Positions 11,297 through 22,164 of a stretch of DNA of 64,000 nucleotides are shown in pieces. The stretch's first letter is position 1, and each line of letters begins with the position of its first letter. The notes beneath the pieces are model-generated. The model searched no databases, was not told the origin of the DNA, and saw only the letters and a program-made list of their open reading frames with translations. This stretch comes from Heterodera schachtii (lineage: Eukaryota > Nematoda > Chromadorea > Rhabditida > Heteroderidae): assembly GCA_023374025.1 (NCBI GenBank), contig SIJG01000024.1:71602-135601 (forward strand), given 5' to 3'. The position numbers and the translations under genes are program-made.

Positions 11297-12519
11297 CTAG
11301 GCTCCCAAGTCGCGCTTCAGGTCCTTCAGAAGTTTGAGGCTGGTGCTGTGGTATTCGATCTGTGCCGCCACGAACTGCACCAATTGTTCAGCCTGACGAT
11401 CCTGGAAAAGAATTGAAATTTCGTCAAAATTTTTTTGGGGTGTGAAATTCTCACCACGGCCGTTTGAAGTGCCTCCAGCGCAGTGCTGATGGTCTCAAGT
11501 TGAGTGTCAAATTCGTCTTGGGCCTTGCGCAGCTCTACCTCAACCTGAAAAAAAGTGAAATTGGTCAATGGTTGAAAAATGGAGGTCCCGGCGGCGAATG
11601 AACACACGACGTACAGCGGGTTTTTTGTCGTCCGATGCGCGCTTCCAACGGCTTTTTGTCGCGTCCAAATCCAACCGTTTCCTGTTCAACACGCTGCGTT
11701 CCTTCTGAAAAGGAGGGATTTGGATTAAAAATTGGCGGAAATTGAGTGAAAATTGCAAATCCAGGCCTGGACGGTGCGCAGTTCGTTCTCCAGGAGGTGC
11801 CGGAGGCTTGCCAAGGTTTGCGAGGTGATCGATTGGATGAGTTGGCGTTCCCCTGCTGCCATTTTGGACTCCGTCTGTGACACCTTCAGCAGAATGGCTG
11901 AAAAGCAACAGAAAAGGCAATTAGTGGGGTTAATTAAATTGAGCATTTTCCGATTCCAAATTCTTTTCACCTCCGAAGGTCGACTCGGCCCCCACCGCTT
12001 TCGATGCTGCTTCCTGAAATTTTGGTGGGCATTAAAAATGTGTTAATTGTGAATGTGCCAAAAACCACACCTTCATCGCCTCCCCAAGACCGTCCAGCGT
12101 GTTCTGTCGGCCGGATTTGTCCTTTCGCGGGTCCAGCGCTCGGACTGCTGAAAATTGGGGAAAAAATTAGTATTTTCCTCTAAAAATTGCAAATTCAAAG
12201 TGTCCACCAGGGTTCGGCTGCAGGTACACCTCGATGGCATGCACCAGCTTCTTCATGTGCTCCTCCGTCTTGTCTGTCTTGGTCAGCAGTCCTTCCAGCT
12301 CGGCGCCTGAATTTTGGGGGAAAAAAATTGTTTTTTTTTTTATTTTTGGAAATCCAAAAATGCCCTCCTCACCGATTTCGGTCTTCTCCGCGCTCAGGAT
12401 GATCTCTGCCGACTTCTGAAATGTGCAGGGGATGACATTTTTAAAAAATTGATTGCCCAGAATCCGCCCATTTTTTTTACCTGCCGTGCACGGCTCGCAA
12501 GTCTTTTGAGGGCGTCCAT
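11297..12519 (-). CDS. Endophilin-B-like BAR-domain protein (238 aa, no SH3)
   Basis: Nine exons (12481..12519, 12373..12415, 12208..12306, 12071..12147, 11971..12013, 11767..11897, 11615..11704, 11455..11544, 11297..11401) join in frame to TAG. Residues run through EKTEIGAELEGLL, AIEVYLQPNP, QTESKMAAGERQLIQ, NRKRLDLDATKSRWKRA and AQDEFDTQLE. This order matches endophilin-B (SH3GLB; erp-1 in C. elegans), whose BAR dimers bind and curve membranes in trafficking, autophagy and mitochondrial dynamics. Family members usually exceed 350 aa and end in an SH3 domain. Here the frame stops right after the last BAR helix (LKLLKDLKRDLGA), and no SH3 exon is visible to 10.9 kb. Intron 6 seems to start with GC (CAG|gcctgg), a weak donor. 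The alternative GT site would drop Val-Gln. Confidence 0.85.
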
Positions 12520-12843
12520 TTTGAAGTGCGCGCGGATGCCAACCGATGAAGGATTGATGAACAATAAATGCAGACGTTAGACGAGACTTGGAGACGAACA
12601 AATAACAATTAATTGTCGTGAAGAATAGGGAATTGATGAAGTGAAGAAAACGCGTAAAAATTTCCATTTTTATACAAAATAATTTTCCCTGGAATTTTGT
12701 ATTTGTAGCGCAACGCGTTAAACAGACAATTTTATTACCCATTTTTTGTCTTTACGTCTTTATAAATAGAGACGGAATGAACTCTCATTTTCATTCTCTC
12801 TGTAATCATTTAACAAATATATTGTTGTTCTTCAATTATTATA
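12520..12843. promoter_or_regulatory. Shared divergent upstream region
   Basis: The minus-strand BAR gene and the plus-strand Lys-rich gene start head to head about 320 bp apart, so this spacer should hold both promoters. A TATA-like 'tctttataaatagag' at about 12757-12771 lies roughly 75 bp upstream of the plus-strand ATG. No binding sites are recognised beyond that. Confidence 0.45.
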
Positions 12844-14625
12844 ATGTGTTTCGGCCGGAAGAAGAAAGGGAAGCGACAGAGTTCGCCTGAGTACACCAAA
12901 GTGGTGAGTTGTTTTTTTGGGCTCTATTGCAATTTACACGACCAAAAATAATTTGACAACTTTAATGGGCCATAACTTTTTTGGAATATAACGAAATTCT
13001 TTGAAAATTTGCAGGCTAATATAGAACTCTTTAGGCTATCGAAAGATACGAAAATTGTTTAATTTGGATGTTTCTAGAAAAAATAATGGTCCATTAAAGT
13101 TGCCAAATTATTTGATGGTCGTGTAAACTGCAATAGCGCCGTTTTTTGTCATTTAATCATTTTGCTTATTTTTTTAACGCTTCTCCTTTAAGATGCCCGT
13201 TTCTCCAACAACGCCCCCTTATTCGCCGCCCAAGAAGCCTGATGTTGCCACACCATCGCCCCTCGAGCAGAAGCCAGTCGATAAATCGCCGCTTACGAAG
13301 AAATCGAAGGCAAAATCTCCGTTGAAGAAGAAAGCTGGCACGAAACCTTCGATGAAGAAGAAGGCTGGCGCCAAAACACCGTTCAAGAAGAAGAAGGCTG
13401 GCACGAAACCTTCGCTGAAGAAGAAGGCTGGCGCTAAAACACCACTCAAGAAGAAGCCGGAAGATAAGAAAGAGCCGGAGGATAAAACGAAACCGGAAGA
13501 TAAATCGCCGCTTAAGAAGAAGCCGGAGGACAAATCGCCGCTCCAGAAGAAACTGGAAGATAAATGGCTGCCCAAGAAGACCGACTTTTCTTCACCGTCC
13601 AAGAAGCCCGTTCCTCTGCCACGTGCTGCACCGGGTGCCAAAGTGAGTTTTCCGCAATGGCAATTTTCTCTGGCGTCTTGTCTACTAATTACAAACACAA
13701 TTAAGACTGCTGCTGGTGGTGCACTTCTGCGTCCTCTGTCACCAACGTCTCGTCAACCGATCAAAAAACATGGCGCCGCTGCATCGCCTCTCAAAAAGCA
13801 TGCTCATCCACAGCGTCCTCTTTCGTCGGCGGGCAAACGACCGGCACCTCTTCCTCCTCAACGACCACTGACAGCAGCGAAAGTAAATCTGATCCATCTC
13901 ATTTTTCTGTACTTTTTTCAATCGCAACAATTTTTTAGCCTGTTACTCCTCTGCGTCCTCCGTCGCCAGCAGCACATGGGCAAGCAGTTCATCAACCTGT
14001 TCAGCATGGTCCATTCCATCAACCTGTTCATCCTTATGCACCGCCTCATCAGCAGCAGCCAATTCATCCTCGTTTTGCACCGCCACAACCGCTGCCATTC
14101 CAAATGCCGGCTATGCCAACAATTGCGACTGGTGGTGGACCGTTGCTCCAAGTCAACGTGCAACGAAAAGAGAAGCCGACTCCGCAGCCTGTTGCACCGT
14201 TACGTGCTGCTGTGAAGCCAATTCCGCTACGAAAGCCAGTGAAAGCTGATGATGAGGAGGAGCAGAACGCTGAGGAGGAGGATGACATGTACAACCCAAA
14301 ACAGCAACAACCATTGGAGCATGGGACACCGAAGAACGCTCTTGACGAAGATGACATGTACAACGTGCCGGATGCATTGAAAAGCGACCATGGCAGAGGT
14401 GACGCGCAACAGAATCGTGGAACGACGACACCGAGCAATGCTCTTGACGAAGATGACATGTACAACGTGCCGGACGCACTGAAAAGCGACCATGGCGAAG
14501 GCAACGCGCAACAGATGGATGCACCGAAGAATGATGTCGACGAGGATGACCTGTACAACGTGCCGAACACAACGAAGGACAGTACCGACGACGATGACTT
14601 GTACAGAGTGCCGAAATCATATTAA
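12844..14625 (+). CDS. Disordered Lys/Pro-rich protein with repeated acidic-Tyr motifs (457 aa)
   Basis: Four exons (12844..12903, 13193..13642, 13706..13882, 13939..14625) keep one frame. The N-terminus is MCFGRKKKGKRQSSPEYTKV, with Cys2 and a basic cluster that could tether it to membrane by palmitoylation (inference). Exon 2 holds tandem KKKAGTKPS/KKKAGAKTP-type units and EDKSPLKKKP units. Exons 3-4 are Pro/Gln/His-rich. The last 110 residues contain five acidic-Tyr motifs at about Y347, Y370, Y404, Y435 and Y451, of the form DDMYNVP, DDLYNVP or DDLYRVP. Such YxxP sites resemble substrates of Src-type kinases and ligands of Crk/Nck-type SH2 domains, suggesting a phosphotyrosine scaffold. 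No folded domain or homologue is recognised. Intron 1 holds a MITE. Confidence 0.8.
12920..13141. mobile_element. MITE in intron 1 of the Lys-rich gene
   Basis: The left end ggctctattgcaatttacac and the right end (gtgtaaactgcaatagcgcc) form terminal inverted repeats that extend about 55 bp with few mismatches, through 'ccattaaagttgcc'. The interior contains the 'gcaggctaatatagaactct' core shared with the fold-back at 6.5 kb. It is about 220 bp and noncoding. A related terminus occurs at 6.8 kb. Confidence 0.75.
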
Positions 14626-15278
14626 TGTTGTAACGTGTGTATATGTATGCTTATAAAAGTGCCGGCCCCTGCTTTATTGTGCCTATTGTATATATGTTAT
14701 GTAGATATATGCTTGATTTGTTGTGATTGTACCATTATGTTTCCACATAAAAATTGTGTTTGTTTGTTCCATGTGCAAAATTAAATCACGCAGAAACAAA
14801 TTTAAAATAGGTAATTTAAATCGTTCCAAAATTATCTTATTTGTTAGATCACTCCATGGTGATCGGCTGGGTATGTATTGCTCTTCCAACTTGAAATAGA
14901 GTTTTTGCCAAAATGAACTTGTTGCGAGATCGTTTTTACTCATTGAGAATTTTCGAATTGTACAATAATTGCCGGAATTGATCATTTTATAGGAGCATGT
15001 GACTCAAACTTTTTGAAATTCAATGCCAACGGAAAATCATAATATTTGAACAGACGAAAATCGAAATTCAAAGGTCATCAGCAGGTCGAACAGCGCCATT
15101 TTTATACATTACATATATCTGAGTATACATAAAATATTATCCAACAAAAATTCCTACAAATTTATGGTACAATAATTGGTGGGCAACAACAAACAGAAAA
15201 TAACAATGTCCATATCATTGGCACTGTGCCATTCTCCGTCAAACTTCCTCCGTCATTCGTCGTCTCGTCCATGGCTTC
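14626..15278. other. Convergent intergenic region
   Basis: Lies between the 3' ends of the plus-strand Lys-rich gene and the minus-strand acidic-tail gene. It should contain both 3' UTRs. An open frame at 14683-14985 on the minus strand has no family resemblance or splice support and is not called. Confidence 0.4.
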
Positions 15279-16433
15279 TTACTCTCCCTCGTCCTCCTCT
15301 TCGTCGTCTTCGTTCTCATCACCGCTTTCCTCCCCTTCTTCATCCTCTTCCTCATTGTCCGTCGTTTCCTCCTCCTCGTCCGTTTCCGTCTCAGTTTCCT
15401 CCTCCTCCTTCTTCGACTTCTCCCGGTCCGCCTCCGACTTTTGGCCAAGCGTCGCCGAAGGTTTTTGCGTCGTACTTTTGGCCGCGGCCGATTCAGTCCC
15501 CGAAGATTTTTGCGTCACCGATGTGTCACTGCCCAACTTTTGGCTGATGGTACCGCCGGGCTTCTTCTGAGAAACGCGTTTAAAACATATTCAATTATTA
15601 TTGGTTTTTTAATAAAATGCCTCAAAAATTACGCACTTTCGTTTTGCCGTGCGTCGACCCCGCCAGCGTCGACTGACCCACCAAACTGACGCCGCCTGCC
15701 TTTCCGACCATTGGTTTGATGCCAGTCTGTGTGTTGGTATTATGCGTCATTGAACTGTTTTAAATTGGGACACAGTTTCCCACCTTGGACGCTACGTTGG
15801 CATCCTCGACTTTTCTGGCGACGTTCGGCCATTTGTCCCAATTAACGGCGATGCCCCTCATGTCGTTCGGCTGCTTAGCGTAAGCCTTCTGAAAACAGAG
15901 GAAAGTTAGAATCACTAAGCTAATGAATCAGGCAGAATTCAGGGATCATTGGTCTGTCATGAATCGAAAATTCGGCTCTAATGCATCCTATGAGTCCAAC
16001 CAGCTAAGAATATGCGCATAAATGCATGCCCATAATCATGATACAAAAACATGCAAATTCAAAGCCCTAAATTATCAGGAACACAAGGCCCAATGAGACA
16101 GATCAACAGTGACAGATCGGTGATCAGATGCCAAACGCACCTTCTTCTCGTGTACGATGTTGTCCACCACCACTTTGCCGAAAAAGTCCTCCAATGAGTT
16201 GGCCTCGTTCATGAAGTCGCGCGACTGTACTTGGTAGTCGAGATTCTCCTGCTTGAGGAACTGTTCCATTGCCTTAATTGGGGGGGGGGGGGGATGCATT
16301 AGCAAATGTTAGCAGAAAACGAAAAGCTAAAGACCCTATTCTTCTTGGAGCCACAGCATTGTGAGATGATGACAAACAGAGCACTGAGGACGATCAGAAC
16401 GATTTGGACAGGCAACAGAATGAGAGGGAACAT
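15279..16433 (-). CDS. Single-span membrane protein with very acidic C-terminal tail (237 aa)
   Basis: Five exons (16335..16433, 16141..16272, 15784..15888, 15637..15726, 15279..15566) are each a multiple of three or phase-compatible, with good donors and acceptors. Residues 2-25 (FPLILLPVQIVLIVLSALFV...) form one hydrophobic span followed by CCGSKKNR, so the bulk probably faces the cytosol and the cysteines may be acylated (inference). The middle is mixed and soluble (YAKQPNDMRGIAVNWDKWPN). The tail is Ser/Thr/Lys-rich and ends in about 45 residues that are mostly Glu and Asp, finishing EEEDEGE. I do not recognise the family. Exon 1 and the first intron are copied twice more, at 17.7 kb (inverted) and 42.1 kb, in the palindrome arms. 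Confidence 0.85.
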
Positions 16434-16712
16434 TTTTATGATTGATTATTGCTGAAAAATGGAGAAAATTTCATTTCAATTTTATGCATGGCATTGCTAT
16501 TTAGGTAAAACTCGTTGAACGGTGGGTTTTGGGGGTCCCTGATACGAATCTGGAATCTGATACCAATTTAATCCATTTTCGAATCCCTAACTTAAATTTG
16601 AGCAAAAAAGAGAAATCCGAAAAATTTAAATTTTAGTCTTTCAGCTCGAGTTCGGGTAAGAGATTTGTCAAAAGATGGAATATTTGATAAATACCAAATG
16701 TAGTTGGAACTA
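16294..16712 (-). repeat. 5' region of acidic-tail gene, duplicated in both palindrome arms
   Basis: From the first intron through exon 1 and about 280 bp of upstream sequence, this block recurs inverted at about 17455-17860 and in direct orientation at about 42000-42396. It ends at 'tagttggaact', where a hAT-like fragment begins. It is the parental copy because only here does exon 1 join the rest of the gene. Confidence 0.8.
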
Positions 16713-16851
16713 GAGTGCAGCGGGACCGGGACCTTTTTGGGTTGAAAAACCGGGAATTTTTGGCTGGGAAAACCGGGAAAAAACCCGGGACTGGTCCCGG
16801 TCCCGGTCAAAACCGGGACCTCGGTTTTTTCCGGGCTTCTCCATGCTCTAA
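16713..16851. mobile_element. hAT-like fragment at the outer edge of the left arm
   Basis: Begins tagagtgcagcgggaccggg and ends ccatgctcta, with internal 'ccgggac' words as in the elements at 144-510 and 53.9 kb. No matching octamer flanks it. Homology to the right arm ends inside its right terminus, near 16825. Confidence 0.5.
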
Positions 16852-17711
16852 TTAGTACTTTCTTTTTGTGTCTGCGAACAAAAATTGGTACTCTTATTAC
16901 ATATTTTCATATTTCGGGGTTATTTTTATTAAATACCCCAAAAAATCCAAAATTTTGCATTTTCTTCGTATATGTTTTGAGAATTTTTGAAAATTTAGAA
17001 AAATGTACCCAACCCCAAAAAATCAATTTTTTTTATACATATTTTATTTACATATTTCGCGATTCTTCTTACATAAAAATGGAAGCCCTAGAAATTCATT
17101 AAGTTTAGTAATTTTTAGATGGAGTAAAAAATGAGGAAGAGAAAGTGAAGAAATATTGCCCTTTTACCTTTTCTATGTTTTCTCTGCTGCCCCACTGTTT
17201 CGCTTCTCTCTGATTTCTTTGTCAGTGTCTCACCATTCTCCTCCAATTTTGTTTTTTTTTCTGTCAGTGTCCGCAAATTGTATATAAAAGTGCCTAAAAT
17301 TCTCAGTCAACCCAAACATTTCAAATGCATTTCGTTATTCCGAAATTTTTTTTTTTGTACCACCTCAAATGTATGTACAAAGAATTAATTACAGCTTTTC
17401 TTAACGGATTTTCATGTCTTTTTTTCGCTTACAAATAATTCTAAAAATGAGTTCCAACTACATTTGGTATTTATCAAATATTCCATCTTTTGACAAATCT
17501 CTTACCCGAACTCGAGCAGAAAGACGAAAATTTAAATTTTTCGGATTTCTCTTTTTTGCTCAAATTTAAGTTATGGATTCGAAATTGGATTAAATTGGTA
17601 TCAGATTCCAGATTCGTATCAGGGACCCCCAAAACCCACCGTTCAACGAGTTTTATGCCATGCATAAAATTTAAATGAAATTTTCTCCATTTTTTAGTAA
17701 TAATCATAAAA

Positions 17712-17901
17712 ATGTTCCCTCTCATTCTGTTGCCTGTCCAAATCGTTCTGATCGTCCTCAGTGCTCTGTTTGTCATCATCTCACAATGCTGTGGCTCCAA
17801 GAAGAATAGGGTCTTTGGCTTTTCGTTTTCTGCTAACATTTGCTTTTGCTAATTCCCCCCCTCCCAATTAAGGCGATGCTCTTCTTTGGTCTCTCATTTA
17901 G
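17712..17901 (+). pseudogene. Copied exon 1 of the acidic-tail gene (left arm)
   Basis: Exon 17712..17810 encodes the same 33-residue membrane segment as the parental gene. The following intron ends at an acceptor, but the next in-frame exon (17873..17901) reads AMLFFGLSFR instead of AMEQFLKQ, and no further gene exons follow. It is a 5' gene fragment with promoter, possibly transcribed. Followed by a Ser/Pro CT-rich stretch without recognisable coding. Confidence 0.6.
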
Positions 17902-18697
17902 GTACACACACTCTCTCCCATTTTTGCCTTCTCTGCCCGTCTCTGATTGCCTCACTCTCTCTCCCAAATCTATGATTTCTTTTTCCGGCCAAAGTCACCA
18001 TGGTCTCATTGTTTTGTCTCCATCTATCGCCCCTCTCGCGTTATTTGTCTCTCTCATTCCCACTTTTCCGCTCCATTCCCCACACTCTCTCGCCCCCTCA
18101 AAATACCCGGCGGCGATTCTCATCAAAAGATAAACAAAAGCCACACATTTTCCCCCATTCCCAACGTAAAAAATGAAAGTAAAGTTTTAATAAAATTTAG
18201 AATTTTTTAAATTTTCAACATAAAATATTTTTGCTTTTAATAGACATCGATAATTTGGAAATTTTTCCATGAAAATGGAATAAAATGACAATAAATTGAT
18301 TGGCTTTGGTTGGCAATGGCATAAATTTGCCATCAAAATTCATCAAAATAAACTATACCGATTCTCTATATAAGGGAAATATTGGCATCGAATGAAAAAT
18401 GTAAATATAAATATTAATTCAAATAAATATTATGTGAAACGGAATTCATTTTTAAGCATTTTTATGTGAAATTTAACACAAAAATTAATGGACATATTAA
18501 ATTACTTTGATCAAAATTTCGATCACTCACTCGTTGATCAAATTTTGGCATTTCATTTTGAGCAATTTTCCTATCAATTTTCGTCAAAATCTACCCGATC
18601 ATCTTTTCCGATCACTTTTTTTTGTTTCCAATCACTGAGTTTCATCCATCCCTCTGCTGCTGCTGCTTCCTTCCGATCACTCTTTGCTGCTGATCAA

Positions 18698-21141
18698 TCA
18701 ATCGTCCGTCCCATTCATTCTCTGATCAATACTTTTGCTCTCTGTCCGCCGTTTTGCCGTGCCATTCGTTTGCCATTCTTTGCCCTTTTCTCCCTCTAAT
18801 CGCTTCGTCCCCATTTTCGTCCCCATCAAAGTTTCGCCACCGGCAATGGATTGACTCCACCGATGTGTTGCGCGACTCGTCTCCGTCCTCGGCACCGCCG
18901 CAGGCGCTGAGAGAAGCGACGGAATGGGCACCGCCGTCCACGGCACATCCCTCGAGGGCATTGACATTGGCATTGGCACTCCGATGCCGGTCAAAAAAGG
19001 CACAACGCGAGGGCCGAAAGCAAACGGTGGCCAACAGAGAGGCGAAAAGCATCTCGGCACAGAGCAAAAGCAAATGTAAACTGAGGGGGGGGGTTAAAAA
19101 TTATTTAAAAAATTAGGGAATTTTGAATTATGAACGGTATTATTATGGTGGAATATTGGAATACTGTAGATATATTTGGTAAGGAAAAATTTTAAAAAAT
19201 TAGAAAAAAAATCAAAAAATGCTTAACATTTTAAAATACAAAAATATTTTTTACAAGAAATGAAAAAGGTAAGGTAATTGAATAGTACAAAATTTATTAA
19301 ATTTTATCAGAATGAATAACTTATTTAAAACAAAATTTTTAAACATTTTTATTTTGTACAAAATATTTTAGAGAAGAAAAATTTAAAATTTCATTCTTTT
19401 ACAAAAAAATCCTTATGAATATGATTATTTCTTGTGATTGATTTTGAAGTTTTTGTGTAACAAAATTCGGTCCTAATTAAAATTAATTCCCAAAAAATCA
19501 TTTTGTCCGCTTTCTCTCAGTGTGGCGATTACAGCGGATAATGTGATAAGGCAGACAGACTTTTATCTGGTTTTGGAGAGTCCGTGCCGAATTTTTAAAA
19601 TGTTTGCCGGATTTTTAGGGTTTTTCGATTGGCACCCGCCGATGCTTTCGCCGCTCACATTGTGCCAACGCCGAGGAGGGCAACGGCGTGGAAACGTCGG
19701 CCGGGCTCGGGATCAAATTGAGGGCGCCGATGAAATCGGCGATGAACTTCTGCACGGACCAGAACAATTGGCAGAAGTCGACGAGACGGAAAAAAGCAAA
19801 AAACTGAAAAACAAAAATTAAATTTTAATTATTTTAGGGGGGAGGAAAAGCGGAGGACCAAAATTAAGCCAAAAAAGCAATGCTTTTACAAAATGTGTTA
19901 ATTACTAATTGGAGGATTAGCGGAGTGATTATCCAATTAATGCCCAGGGATAAACGAATGGGATTTGTAAAGTCAAATTTTATTTAATGCCACGGAATTA
20001 ACGGGCTATTCAAGTCGGATTAATAATGAATCGTATTTTGATTTTGTTGTTTAATTATTTGCCTTTTTATCGAAAATAATTCAATCGAATTTTAAAACAT
20101 TGCTCGCTTTTTCATATAAAAATGCAAAATTTTTTATTTTGTTAATGATTAAAAACGTGCCGATATTCATGCAGCAGCGAAGCGCCGATTGGCACAATTA
20201 TGTAGGAGCCGTAGGAGCCGACAAAAAGGGAAATGATGCCGACCAAATTGGCCAGTTGGAAGAATAAATTGGAGCGACTGCTTAGCTCCTAATAAAATGT
20301 CAAATTTTAATTAATTATTTTTTTATTATTAAATTAATTCGTTTTTTAATTGGGATGTGTTGTTCACCATGAACACGGTGATGTTCAGAATTTCGAGCAA
20401 AATGCGCACAATCGGCGATTGAAACACAGCCATTCGAAGTGGCGGAAATTCTTCCTGAAATATTTGTGTTTTATTTCTCATGGATTTTGGTCATAAATTC
20501 GTAGTAGAATTCATGAATGATCAGAGAATAGTCAGCAAAAAGATGGACAATTTTGATCAGTTTTTTACTTTTGAACAGTTCTTCGTTTTTGTCCTAATGA
20601 AGCGGCAATTGCAAGAGCAATTATTTTTGAGGCATTATGATGATCAGAGAGACTCTCTCTAATCTGATCCCATTGACCAGATCATTTGTGCGTTTGTTCG
20701 CTTTGTTAACAACTATTTTATTTATATTTTTTATGCTTATTTGTTGTTATCTCTGATCAGCAGATCAGCAGGATGTTCTTTTGAACCTTTTCTGATTAGA
20801 TTACTTTGTGGAAGTTTGGACATTTCCTGATCAAATTTTTGGGCAATTGATCAGTGTATATTGTCGCGATTTGGACATTCTCTGATCAGTCCCTTCCGCC
20901 AATCATTTTCCATCTCGATTATGTCGATCTGTTTTTGAAAATTATAAAATAATTAATTATTTTAATTAATTAGTAGTTATTAAAATCAATGAAATTATTA
21001 CGCGTTGCGCGTTGTACGGAATTGCGTCCGGGCGTAGCTCACTTTCCTCCGCCCCCCAGCGGAGGTCAACTCCAATTTTGGCATCATCGTCCAGTGTGGC
21101 CATTCCGCTGATCAACACTTGGACATGGTTAACATGGGCAT
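18698..21141 (-). CDS. Membrane protein fragment, Ost-alpha/TMEM184-like (left arm)
   Basis: Minus-strand equivalent of the right-arm gene at 38698-41142, with the same exons. This copy differs in exon 1 (RWGAEESELRP versus RCGAEESERRP). See the right-arm entry for the reasoning. GATC-rich DNA occupies its second intron and its 3' flank. Confidence 0.4.
20470..20935. repeat. GATC-rich cluster in intron (left arm, unit 1)
   Basis: About ten TGATCA/GATCAG-type words occur within roughly 400 bp, for example ctctgatcagcagatcagc. Random AT-rich DNA would give one or two. Copies lie at 25145-25610 and 38945-39365. A second cluster lies at 18505-18730 and 41100-41335. Confidence 0.6.
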
Positions 21142-21662
21142 CTGAAAAACACATAGAAAAATGTAAAAAAAAAATAAATTAATTAAAATAAATCCCTTGC
21201 CTGAAAAAGTTTGACCTAAAAAATTTATCTCTGGCAAATACCATATTTGAGAAAACAATTAAAGGTAGTGTTAAGCGATTAGCAACTCGCCAAAAAGTTA
21301 TATTTTGAAAACTACAGAAAAGGTACAAAATTTCTGGTAATGTTTAAAAAGTGACCAATAAATTTTCGAGTGAAACAACGAATTAATTATCAAAAAGGCT
21401 AAAATAAGCCGTAGTTTTTTCAGAAATACCGCTTCTTACTTTTTGCCATTTTGGAGCTAAAGTTTCGAGAAATATGGTAAAATGGGGGTGACAGGCGGTG
21501 CCATTAGGCGCCGCCGGGTAATGTAATTTGTTAAAGAAATTTGATTAAAAATTTTTTCAAAAATTTGCCAATTTTTTCTCAAAACGATGGCACCCGAAAG
21601 AGTGCCTAAAAAGGGGAAAAACGAATTTTAATGGGGAGTTTTTGCTCTTTTCTCAGTCCCAC

Positions 21663-22088
21663 CATTTCTCCAGTCGTTTTTTGCGCGTGTCGTCTCCAAA
21701 ATGCACATTCAATGCCGGCAAAAAGTAAACCGATGGAGGCAAAGTTTCGCGAGTAACGGCCCACCCGCGTCTTCATTTCGGTGACAGCTGAAAATGGAAA
21801 TTGAAATGAGGACGAAAAGCAAACATTGAAAATAAAAAATAGTAATAAATTTAAAAATGCAAATAATGCCAACCCACCGGTTTGGTCGGGTCTTTGCTGA
21901 TCGCATAGCTGGGGTTCACGCTGACAGTGAACAGGCCGAACAGAACGCCAATGCCGGCACCCAACGCACACGCAACCGCCGATTTGAAGGCACAATTTTC
22001 CTATAGAAATGCCGGGGGGGATTTAAAAATTTAAATGAAATTGGCGGACAACCATAACGGAGGCCATCACGCGCTCCTCGCGACTCAT
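21663..22088 (-). pseudogene. TIM22-like fragment (left arm, unit 1)
   Basis: Exons 22053..22088, 21874..22000 and 21663..21787, the counterpart of the right-arm copy at 37750-38175. The coding sequence is unchanged as far as read by eye. See that entry. Confidence 0.6.
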
Positions 22089-22164
22089 CGGTGGCAGTTC
22101 AAAATTGTACTGCAAAGGGGACGAACGTGTAAATGCATTTTAATTGTGCCAACGAAAGCGCGGG

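Noticed and set aside
13219..13698. 159-codon minus-strand open frame opposite the Lys-rich exon
   Set aside because: It is the antisense of codon repeats. The plus strand has correct splice sites and continuing frame.
14064..14570. 168-codon minus-strand open frame with SSSRALLGV repeats
   Set aside because: Antisense of the DDMYNVP repeats, no supporting signals.
16141..16272. Treating exon 2 of the acidic-tail gene as a separate small gene starting at its internal Met
   Set aside because: Exon 1 joins it in phase through a good intron, and the downstream exons continue the frame.
20480..20662. 60-codon open frame present in all three copies (MDFGHKFVVEFMND...)
   Set aside because: It lies within the GATC-rich intron of the Ost-alpha-like gene on the opposite strand. 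Being present in each copy is explained by duplication alone.
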